A DNA stretch of 64,000 nt from Asaia sp037151935 (GTDB lineage Bacteria; Pseudomonadota; Alphaproteobacteria; Acetobacterales; Acetobacteraceae), in the NCBI RefSeq assembly GCF_051628905.1, contig NZ_CP157575.1:3038001-3102000 (forward strand), in the 5' to 3' direction. Under the pieces are notes generated by a model. That model ran no database searches. It was not told where the DNA came from and saw nothing but the letters and a program-made list of their open reading frames with translations. Numbering within the stretch: the stretch's first letter is position 1; each line of letters starts with the position of its first letter. The position numbers and the translations under genes were made by a program. Positions 13,776 through 21,745 of this stretch are shown in pieces.

Positions 13776-16169
13776 TCATTCGAAACTGGCCGAGACCGTC
13801 GCAATGGCGGCAAAGCCGGTGCCGACCGCATAGGCGGGCTGCGACCCGGTCAGGGTCTTCCCACCCATTCCCTTGATCGAGGCCGCGGCTGTCGGCGTAA
13901 AGCCGGTGATGGAAGAGAGATAATGCACATCGCCGATATTCATCAGGCTTACCATGGCCTTGGGATGCACCCGACCGAAACGCGGCAGCCAACGCCCGAT
14001 CGAGGCATCGGCGGTGAAATAGGCCGGAATGCTCTGATCGTTCATCAGGGTGGAATATTGCGAGTCCGAATAGCGGAAGTTGAAATTGCCGAGAGTCGTC
14101 CCGTCATCATAGGTCAGACCCAGCGCGCCGAGGAATTTGGGCGAAGCGACTTCCTGCTTGCCCTTCGTCGGCAGCACGTCGCCCATATAGGCGATGTTAT
14201 TGCCGATTTTCGTGTGCATGTATTGGCCTGAGGCATAGGCACTCAGATGGTGCCAGGGACGCGTGGAGAGTTCTGCCTGAATGCCCATGGCCGACTCACC
14301 GCCCGCATCGATAGGCTGCGAGGTCAGGATGCTCGTGCCCGGTATATAGGACACGCTGCTGATCTGGTGATGGGTCAGATTATAGTTGAAGCCCGAGATC
14401 GTCGCCATGATCGGCCCGTAATGACGAAAACCGATTTCCTCGCCGATCATGTATTCGGGCGTGAAATTGGCGAGAGGCTGTGTGACTGGTACGGGCGTCG
14501 TGAAGGTATAGACCGGGACCTGAGCCTGAAAGGACGAGGGCGCCCGATAGCCTGTCGTACCGTTGATATAGATCTGGTTATTCGGTGTGAGCTGATAGGA
14601 AATAAGCACCTGCGGTGCCGGGATGAACATGTTCTTTACCGATTTATACGGCTGTGCGCCGGGCAGATCTTCGGTGAAGCTGCGTGAAATCATATTGGCT
14701 CGCAGCCCGGCAGCGATGGTCAGGCGATCATGGAACAGCTTGATCTGGTCTTCGAGCCCGAGCGCGTTGAGCTGCTGGAACCCGTTGATGTCATATTGGG
14801 TGATCGCCTTGCCGCCCACGGTCAGATAGCCGTTATTCTGGGTGTATTGCCCTTGGCCGTTGACCGCATAATGGTTCTGGAATTCGGTATGGACCGCATA
14901 GCTGTACCAGTAGGAAAATTTCAGCGTATTGATGCCCCGATGCCATGAACCGATCAGATTCAACCCACTTGAGGTCTGTACCCAGGGATGAATGCTGATG
15001 GCCGTCACCGAACCTTTCGCGGGCGTGTAGCCATCGAGCACCGCGTATTTCTCGGTGCCGCGATAGCCATTGGTGATGGGGATATTGGCGCCGTAATTAT
15101 TCGGTCCATAGGTCTCGACCGCATAGGGCTGGGCATCGAGCGCAAAGCCATCACCGAGATCGAAATGGTTCTTCAGCGTCCCCACTACGGCATTCGTGGC
15201 CTTGGTGTTGAGCTTGTAATAGAGCGTATCGCCCGGCGTGTACTGGCCATGGGTGTTGTAGCTCGTGCCGTATTGACGCCATTGCGCGAGGTTCGGATAG
15301 AGCCATTCCGTCTGATTGGCGTAATTATAGCCGAAGATCAGTTCCGAGCTGCTTTTGGGCGTCCAGTGCTTTTCGACGGCTGCATCGAGATGCCAGCGAT
15401 AGAGACTGCCCGGCCCACGCCAAAGATTGCCGCTGGAATACGAGCCCGAAACGAAGCTCGTAACGCCGCTATGGCCGATCTCGCCCGTATCGATACGCAC
15501 GAATTCCTTGTTCGAGCTATGCGTACCGCCTGAGCCTTCAGCATAAGCCGCAAAATGCGTTCCCGGATGGCGCAGGCTCATCGTCATTTGCGCGCCATCG
15601 GCATTATAGGTCGGCGCGGTGAGGTCGGATGACCCCTGACTGACCGAGACATTGGCAAGGTCTTCGTTATCCACCATGGCAGAGGTATAGGCCCCATAGG
15701 TGAACGGATCGGCCAGCGGCATGCCTTCATAGATCATGCCGATCTGGGTCTGGTCGAGACCACGAATATGCACGGTTTCCGACGTCGTGCTGAGCGGCCC
15801 TTCATTCGTGCCCTGTACGCCCGGCAAGCTGGAAACGAGCACACCGGGATTAACCAGGGGCGATTGCTTGGAGATATAGTCCTGCGTGACCATGCTGATG
15901 GATTTTGCCTCGGTCTGACGCGCCATGAGCCCGCCACCCTGCACGGCACGACGCGCCGATACGCTGACATTCTCGTCATGCGTTGCCATGAGCTCACGCG
16001 GCTTTGCCTGAGGTTTGGGTGCCGCCTTGCGTCGCGCCGCTGCCGGAAGCGGTTTGTGATGGGTTTTCGCGGCTGCCGGATGACACACTCCGACGCTGGC
16101 GAGTGCCACAATCCCGAACGTGCCGAGAGGAAGAAGAGCCCGTTTGCGGGCGGAACGCGAAAACGACAT
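13776..16169 (-). CDS. TonB-dependent outer membrane receptor
   Basis: The product is 797 aa with an N-terminal signal peptide ending near AAAKTHH. A Lys/Pro/Ala-rich linker follows, then a plug domain with LPGVQGTNEGP and VHIRGLDQTQIGMIYEG, and a beta-barrel rich in aromatic and Asn/Gly residues. The barrel ends in VSASFE rather than the usual terminal Phe. TonB receptors import iron chelates, cobalamin, sugars or other scarce ligands. The ligand here cannot be told. No Fur-type or cobalamin-riboswitch sequence was recognised upstream. The gene is followed by the alpha/beta hydrolase gene and preceded by a 340-base gap. Confidence 0.9.
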   Translation of the reverse strand: MSFSRSARKRALLPLGTFGIVALASVGVCHPAAAKTHHKPLPAAARRKAAPKPQAKPRELMATHDENVSVSARRAVQGGGLMARQTEAKSISMVTQDYISKQSPLVNPGVLVSSLPGVQGTNEGPLSTTSETVHIRGLDQTQIGMIYEGMPLADPFTYGAYTSAMVDNEDLANVSVSQGSSDLTAPTYNADGAQMTMSLRHPGTHFAAYAEGSGGTHSSNKEFVRIDTGEIGHSGVTSFVSGSYSSGNLWRGPGSLYRWHLDAAVEKHWTPKSSSELIFGYNYANQTEWLYPNLAQWRQYGTSYNTHGQYTPGDTLYYKLNTKATNAVVGTLKNHFDLGDGFALDAQPYAVETYGPNNYGANIPITNGYRGTEKYAVLDGYTPAKGSVTAISIHPWVQTSSGLNLIGSWHRGINTLKFSYWYSYAVHTEFQNHYAVNGQGQYTQNNGYLTVGGKAITQYDINGFQQLNALGLEDQIKLFHDRLTIAAGLRANMISRSFTEDLPGAQPYKSVKNMFIPAPQVLISYQLTPNNQIYINGTTGYRAPSSFQAQVPVYTFTTPVPVTQPLANFTPEYMIGEEIGFRHYGPIMATISGFNYNLTHHQISSVSYIPGTSILTSQPIDAGGESAMGIQAELSTRPWHHLSAYASGQYMHTKIGNNIAYMGDVLPTKGKQEVASPKFLGALGLTYDDGTTLGNFNFRYSDSQYSTLMNDQSIPAYFTADASIGRWLPRFGRVHPKAMVSLMNIGDVHYLSSITGFTPTAAASIKGMGGKTLTGSQPAYAVGTGFAAIATVSASFE

Positions 16170-16509
16170 GGCCTGATCCTGATGGTCTCAGGGCAGACGC
16201 AAGGTCACGCCGCCCGATGCGGACGCGACGGTGTCGAAACGGTTCCAGTATTTCAAACCACGATTTTATTTCGATTTTATGATGAAACGGTTAATGCGCC
16301 TGCTCCAGAAGGGATGCTTCTATTTAAGCATATGCATCGAGCGCAAAAAGAAGCAGGACGAACCCAGATTTTTTTCATGAGCAGTGATGGCGAAAGAGCC
16401 GGACGCAGCCTCATGGGGCGACGCCGCAGAAGGCGTATCGGTCAGAACAGGGAAGCCATCACCGGAGCTACTGGAGCGGCTTCGCCTCCTCTATGGCGGA
16501 TCGTCGCTG
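16170..16509. other. Intergenic region upstream of the TonB receptor
   Basis: This is a 340-base AT-rich gap between two minus-strand genes. It contains a tandem direct repeat CGATTTTAT, a repeated GAAACGGTT (twice, about 50 bases apart) and an inverted repeat ATGCTT/AAGCAT at 16314-16319/16326-16331. These could be operators for the receptor gene. No matching regulator was recognised, and no gene is supported here. Confidence 0.4.
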
Positions 16510-18723
16510 TCAGCGCGCCCGATAGTGAGCGTGGGCGACCTGTACAGAGACGATGCAGGGAAACTCGATATCGGCCTCTTCCAGAGTTACGAGGCCGCTC
16601 CCTGCGGTCCAGCGCCAATGGCCATTATCGCGCTCATGCCACCCTGGCAGCCTGGCGCGTTGCAGATGGCGGGTGAGGGATTTTGTGCCCGAGGGCGAAT
16701 AGAGGTCGATCTCTCCGGCCAGAACGCCCAGACTGCGCCTGTCATCCAGATGGCAACCGTAGCATTCGCTCGGAATATGCGTATCGGAGCAGAGATAAAA
16801 GCAATCTGTCCGCTCCCGCAGGAGGAAAACGACCCTGTTGCAGTCGCATCTCATGGGGGGGATCCGGCGGCCTGAGGCGGTTTGCAGATAGGGTGTCTGC
16901 AATAGGTCCTCTGACCGACCGTTTCTGCCTTGCAGAGCGGGGAACATTTTTCTGATCTGCAGGACCGTATCGGCTTGTGTCACCAACGGTGCGACCGCGT
17001 CACGCGACCAGAGACGCTGTTGCGGCGTGAAACCCTCAAGGGCTTCGTGATGCGTAAAGATCGCACGGTTCCCCGTGTCGAGATAGGTTTCGCTCAGAAT
17101 ACCATTACAGTCGATCAGACGATGTTTCTGCGTCTCGATATGGTAATATTTATACGCCGTCATATCGGTTCTGTATTTTATGGCATGCCCATCCACCAGC
17201 AGCCGCGATGGCACGAGTTTTCCATCCAGGAAGAGACAATGCTCGGGCGTGACCAGCAGGTTCTGGCAAGGCGCATCGGGGCCGAAAGCATGGGCAGCCA
17301 CTTCGACGGGATACCCGGCGAGCGTGAGAGGCAGGTCGGTATCGACGCGCTTGTAACCCTCTCCGCAGAACTGGATGATTTCCACATGACGCGTGCCATC
17401 AGAATAGCAATAGACAGGGTCGCCGGGGCGGAGTGTCTCCACGCGTCTCCGGCCTTGCGGTGTATCGATCAGGGTGCCTGCCAGATAGCAGACCTCGAAA
17501 ATGGTCTGTCCGTTATCTCCGGCAACAAGCGCATAACCAGCTTGCTGAACGCCGGGAATAAACATCACAAATACGCCGCCCTGCCGCAGATGCAGCGCAA
17601 CATGATCGGCATCCGGGTAGCTGACGCTCACGATGTCGGATTTCCGAATGTCGTTCAGGACAATCTGATCCGACAGACCTGCATGGTCGCCATTGAAGCC
17701 CAGCATACGGATCGAGGGGCTACCAGTGCCTGTAATCGTCACCTTGGCGAGGCTGCTGCCCCCGAGATCGATCGTGCCGGTCGTTTGGGCGTCGACCGTG
17801 GCCTCGCCCCCGCCTGCCAGTGTCAGCGTGCCGCCGATAACACCGCCTGAGGCAATAGTGGCCGAGCCGCCCGACGACACGATCATGTTGGTCGTGGTGC
17901 CCCCGGCCCTTACGACGACCGACCCGCCAGAAACGATTGTCGTTCCGACATCGAGACCGCCCGAGGAAGTGAATATGGTCCCTGCCGCGTTAACGACGGA
18001 GCTGATGGCCGTAGCGCCAGCGTAAATTACCTGTGAGCCGCCGCTACCGATGACGGTCGCCTGCGCCTGCCCGCCGGAGGAAATATATTGAATGCCCCCA
18101 TCGATCAGCGTTGAGCCTGAAGCAACACCACCCCCCGCGGCGTTCGTGCGGTTATTGAAGCCGACATCCTGCCAGCCCTTATTTTTGATAATCGCGTTGA
18201 TCGAGGCGGCGCCTGCGCCTTGCACGGCAATATAGCCACCATCGGCTGTCTCATCGATGCCGGTGCCCCCGCTCCCTATGAGGATGGCGCCGATCTGAGA
18301 CGGAGTGCCGCCGCGGCCCATGCCGAGGGCGGTTGCGCCCGAACCGATTCCGCTCGTAACCGTTTCGGTCCCGCCACTCCGTATTCCGATATAGCCGTCG
18401 GCCTGTCTGACCGTGTTGAAGCTCGATCCGCCGGAGAAGATGTGAATAGTTCCGCCAGCCCCCGCGATGGCATTGGAAAGTCTCGCACCGCTGCTGAGAT
18501 AGATGCCGCCCTGCGAGATGGTGGTCACGTTTCGGATATCCGCGCCAGCCTGCCCCGTGACGACGGCGAAGGGGCCTGACACCGTACCCCCTTTCATGCC
18601 TCCATAAATATCAGGCTGGCCGCTGATCAGACTTGCCGAGTTTGCCGTGAGTGTTCCGCCGGCAAAAACCGTGCCGCCTGACATGAGGCCACCCGAGAAG
18701 AGGTAGATCGATCCACCGGACAT
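16510..18723 (-). CDS. Hint-domain protein with AIDA-like repeats
   Basis: The frame from ATG 18723 encodes 737 aa. Residues 1 to about 330 are Gly/Ser/Thr-rich repeats of the AIDA/autotransporter-passenger kind (SGG-type turns, for example IYLSSGA and TIHIFSGGS). A hedgehog/intein Hint fold follows from about residue 408, starting at the candidate splice or cleavage Cys412 in CYLAGTLIDTP and continuing with TLRPGDPVY and LLVTPEHCLFLDG. Such proteins are frequent in acetic acid bacteria and are thought to be surface or secreted. The natural start is probably 342 bases upstream, where an amber codon interrupts the frame. The present start has no clear ribosome site and falls inside a repeat, so this copy may be inactive. 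Confidence 0.75.
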   Translation of the reverse strand: MSGGSIYLFSGGLMSGGTVFAGGTLTANSASLISGQPDIYGGMKGGTVSGPFAVVTGQAGADIRNVTTISQGGIYLSSGARLSNAIAGAGGTIHIFSGGSSFNTVRQADGYIGIRSGGTETVTSGIGSGATALGMGRGGTPSQIGAILIGSGGTGIDETADGGYIAVQGAGAASINAIIKNKGWQDVGFNNRTNAAGGGVASGSTLIDGGIQYISSGGQAQATVIGSGGSQVIYAGATAISSVVNAAGTIFTSSGGLDVGTTIVSGGSVVVRAGGTTTNMIVSSGGSATIASGGVIGGTLTLAGGGEATVDAQTTGTIDLGGSSLAKVTITGTGSPSIRMLGFNGDHAGLSDQIVLNDIRKSDIVSVSYPDADHVALHLRQGGVFVMFIPGVQQAGYALVAGDNGQTIFEVCYLAGTLIDTPQGRRRVETLRPGDPVYCYSDGTRHVEIIQFCGEGYKRVDTDLPLTLAGYPVEVAAHAFGPDAPCQNLLVTPEHCLFLDGKLVPSRLLVDGHAIKYRTDMTAYKYYHIETQKHRLIDCNGILSETYLDTGNRAIFTHHEALEGFTPQQRLWSRDAVAPLVTQADTVLQIRKMFPALQGRNGRSEDLLQTPYLQTASGRRIPPMRCDCNRVVFLLRERTDCFYLCSDTHIPSECYGCHLDDRRSLGVLAGEIDLYSPSGTKSLTRHLQRARLPGWHERDNGHWRWTAGSGLVTLEEADIEFPCIVSVQVAHAHYRAR

Positions 18724-19065
18724 CGCCGTTGCGCCGGTGAGCGTTGCACCGCTGCTGACATAGATGCCGCCCTGAGAAGCCGCTGTTATGTTTCGAAGAT
18801 CGGCGCCGGCACGCCCCGTAACGACAGAAAATGCCCCCGTAACCGTTCCGCCCGATAACGCGCCGTAGATGATCGGCTGCCCTGCAATGAGGCCGCCTGC
18901 GGCGAGGCCGATCGCTCCGCCGGTCAGGGCCGTGCCGCCGGAGAGCGTGCCACCGCTACTGACCGAAAGGGAACCGCCGCTATTGATGACCGGGTTGGAA
19001 GCTAATTCTCCGCTCGAGATGACGATCGTCTATCCGTTGCTGATCGTTCTGTCATAAATATTCAT
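18724..19065 (-). pseudogene. 5' part of the Hint/AIDA gene, cut off by an amber codon
   Basis: In frame with the downstream ORF, ATG 19065 begins MNIYDRTISNG. Then TAG at 19032-19030 interrupts codon 12, after which the frame stays open through typical repeats (TIVISSGE, SGGSLSVSSGG). CAG (Gln) to TAG would be a single C-to-T change, giving GQTIVISSGE. GGTGGGGTGG sits just before ATG 19065. A segment of about 60 residues here (from GQPIIYG to GIYVSSGAT) is duplicated just after ATG 18723, showing both parts belong to one repeat array. Sequencing error, nonsense mutation and read-through are the possible explanations. Confidence 0.75.
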
Positions 19066-20284
19066 ATCCACCCCACCATGAACATTACGGAGAACCGCAT
19101 GCCTTCATGGCGCGAGAGAAAGCGGCGATTCAAACAACGGGGTTCGCAATAAACAAACTTTAACGATTCGGTCAAGTTGTGGGTTTTGTATAGGTGGGTA
19201 AACGACCTTAATTTACGACACTTTATTATCTTTTCTCTATGATTAATAAAGATAATCCCCACAGATAAATATTGATGACATTCCATGTCGAATCGTTATT
19301 TGTGACAAAGGCTTTCTATGCTCTGTGCGCGAGATGTTTTCCAGACAAAGGCAGCTCGGGTTACTCGGCGACGAGAGGGGCCTGCCGCCAGATTTCCGCC
19401 CGCAATGATCGCCTCGCACGACGTAATGCTCCTGTCTTCTGAACGACGAAGACCGCCTCGATCATTCGAAAGGAGCGCCCCGGATGCTGCTGATGATTTT
19501 CATTGACGCTTCATGCCTGAGGCGCTCCCGTTGCATCGAAACGTCAGTTATTCCGGTTCTTTTCAGACGAGGGGAGGGCTGTGGCACGGCCAATTCGCGC
19601 TTTGGTGAAATCGACACATGAACGGCTTCGAGACACAGCTCCCGTGTAGGTCACCGCGCTTTTGACAATCTGCTGGTGGTAATCCGCCCTCCCTTCCGAA
19701 AAACCCGAAATCGGCAAAAGCTGCGCGATCCGGCCCTTAGGGCCCGCTACCAGACCAGAATTGGGGCGTCGGTCTGCACGTTGCGTGGCTGATGCTCATC
19801 TGCACAAGCACTCTTTCAGCGCAGGTCGAGAGCCCTGACGACCAAAGCTCGCAAACATCTTCTACTTGTAGTGGAAAGTAATTGGCGCGACTGGCAAGCA
19901 CACCACGCCCCGGCGTCCACAATTTCGCCATTTGGAGTTTGGGTGATGAGTCTTTCAGCGCCCTACCTGAATAGGTGGATAAAAATAACGGTGCAGACTG
20001 GTCATGATTTTTTATGAAGAAATGAAGGAAGGGTCCAACATCACAGGGTCATTCATTTATCTGCGTAGTGAGATGAGAAAGCCTCCTGCACGCAGCCCTG
20101 CTTGGATTTTAATTCGGTCCCGAACCGTTCTCTCCGGACACATAACTCTCGTATAAATTTTTGTGAATTCAGTCGCGCTCATGTGACTAACCATTATCTC
20201 CGCACTGAACTATCTCAGTAAACAGGTTATCTATCACACGATTCGCGTTATATTTATGGTAGTGGTAAAGCTGTGGGGAATCCT
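19066..20284. other. 1.2 kb intergenic region, no supported gene
   Basis: The region lies between the divergent Hint-protein and sugar-transporter genes. The first 250 bases are AT-rich and include an inverted repeat at 19225-19256. An inverted repeat GGAGCGCC/GGCGCTCC frames 19472-19528. A 64-codon minus-strand frame at 19737-19931 lacks a ribosome site and any recognised relatives. TTCGG/CCGAA at 20113-20124 may be an operator for the sugar operon. Nothing resembling a tRNA, an insertion sequence or an intact gene was seen. Confidence 0.5.
19225..19256. promoter_or_regulatory. 9-bp inverted repeat upstream of the Hint gene
   Basis: ATTATCTTT (19225-19233) and AAAGATAAT (19248-19256) form a perfect inverted repeat with a 14-base spacer, about 160 bases upstream of ATG 19065 in an AT-rich stretch. 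The geometry suits a dimeric regulator. The regulator is unknown. Confidence 0.3.
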
Positions 20285-21688
20285 ATGGTTGATTTGATAC
20301 ATCCTAAAGGGTCAGAGAAGAAAATTCCTCTGGTCGGTAAAATGATATTGGCAGCCGTTCTTGCTGCCGTCGCGGGGCTTATGTTTGGCCTCGATATTGG
20401 AGTTATTTCCGGCGCGCTTGGATTTATTGCCAAGGAGTTTCACGCCGACACTTTTTCTCAGGAGTGGATTGTTTCGTCCATGATGGTGGGTGCCGCAATT
20501 GGCGCTGTCTGTGCAGGACAGCTCTCCTACCGTTTCGGTCGAAAAAAGGCGCTCATATTGAGCGCCTTTCTTTTTGTGCTCGGCGCGTTGCTCTGCGCGA
20601 TGGCGTCGACTGTCACGATACTTGTCACTGCACGCGTTCTGCTCGGACTTGCGATCGGCATCGCGAGTTTTGTCGCGCCGCTTTATATTTCCGAAGTCGC
20701 CGATGAGCAGCACCGGGGCGGGCTGATTTCCATTTACCAGCTCATGATCACAATCGGCATTCTGCTTGCTTTCGTCTCCGATGCCATTTTTTCCTACTAC
20801 GCTGCGTGGCGCTGGATGCTTGGGGTAGTCGCCATTCCCGGCGCGGTTTTTCTGGTGGGCTCGTTTTTCCTGCCGGATAGCCCGCGATGGCTGATGCTGC
20901 GCGGTCGCGATGACGAAGCGCTGAAAACCCTGATCAGCCTGCGCCCATCGCGTGCCGAGGCGGAGAGCGAAATCAGGGAAATCCAGGGCAGGCTGCGCCA
21001 GAAGCAGCGCGGCCTGTCGATGTTTCTCGAAAATCCGAATTTTCGACGTTCGGTGGTCCTGGGTGTCGGGTTGCAGATCGTGCAGCAACTGACCGGCATC
21101 AACGTGGTCATGTACTACGCGCCACGTATCTTCGAAGTCGCCGGTTTCGGCCAGGATGGCCAGATGTGGGGCACGGCGATCGTCGGTCTCGTGAATATGC
21201 TGGCGACTTTTATCGCGATCGGTTTCGTCGATCGCTGGGGCAGGCGCCCTATGCTCGTTGCAGGTTTCGCGATCATGGCCTGCGGTATGGGGGCCCTGGC
21301 GGTTCTACTCTCCATGGGCGGAGAGTCGAGCGAGATCACGCATTATCTGGCGGTCGCGGTGCTGCTCCTTTTTATCACAGGTTTCGCTTTTTCCGCAGGC
21401 CCGCTGATCTGGATCCTGTGCGCTGAAGTCCAGCCGCTCGAAGGGCGCGATTTTGGCATGGCGTGCTCAACTTTCACCAACTGGATTGCCAATATGGCGG
21501 TCGGAGCAAGCTTTCTGACGCTGCTCGGCAGTCTCGGCGCTGCGCATACCTTCTGGCTGTACGCCGGGCTCAACGCCTTCTTCATCATCTTCACGCTTGT
21601 TTTCGTCCCCGAGACGCGCGGCGTTTCTCTCGAAGCGATCGAGCAGAAACTGAATGGCGGCGCGAAATTGCGGGAAATAGGGCGTTAG
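20285..21688 (+). CDS. MFS sugar/proton symporter (sugar porter family)
   Basis: The product is 467 aa with twelve predicted membrane helices and the full set of sugar-porter signatures: GLDIGVISGAL, YRFGRKKALIL, PDSPRWLMLRGR, QQLTGINVVMYYAPRIF and the C-terminal VPETRGVSLEAIE. The nearest well-known relatives are the GalP, AraE and XylE type permeases, so a monosaccharide is the likely substrate. ATG 20285 has GGGGAA four bases upstream; a GTG twelve bases earlier is the alternative. The exported GH3 glucosidase gene follows after 57 bases and the OprB porin gene comes next. The glucose released outside the cytoplasm would be the natural cargo (inference). Confidence 0.9.
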   Translation: MVDLIHPKGSEKKIPLVGKMILAAVLAAVAGLMFGLDIGVISGALGFIAKEFHADTFSQEWIVSSMMVGAAIGAVCAGQLSYRFGRKKALILSAFLFVLGALLCAMASTVTILVTARVLLGLAIGIASFVAPLYISEVADEQHRGGLISIYQLMITIGILLAFVSDAIFSYYAAWRWMLGVVAIPGAVFLVGSFFLPDSPRWLMLRGRDDEALKTLISLRPSRAEAESEIREIQGRLRQKQRGLSMFLENPNFRRSVVLGVGLQIVQQLTGINVVMYYAPRIFEVAGFGQDGQMWGTAIVGLVNMLATFIAIGFVDRWGRRPMLVAGFAIMACGMGALAVLLSMGGESSEITHYLAVAVLLLFITGFAFSAGPLIWILCAEVQPLEGRDFGMACSTFTNWIANMAVGASFLTLLGSLGAAHTFWLYAGLNAFFIIFTLVFVPETRGVSLEAIEQKLNGGAKLREIGR

Positions 21689-21745
21689 CCCCGTCACTCG
21701 GCCACGCTCAATCCTCATGAATTATTTCAATAAAGGATACTGAAA

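Noticed and set aside
16510..19065. Repeats in the Hint protein gene as tandem DNA repeats or a mobile element
   Set aside because: They are degenerate protein-level repeats (Gly/Ser-rich) with one longer duplicated segment, not DNA repeats of an element.
19737..19931. 64-codon minus-strand frame in the 1.2 kb gap
   Set aside because: No ribosome site, no recognised relatives; could be a decayed gene but nothing supports it.
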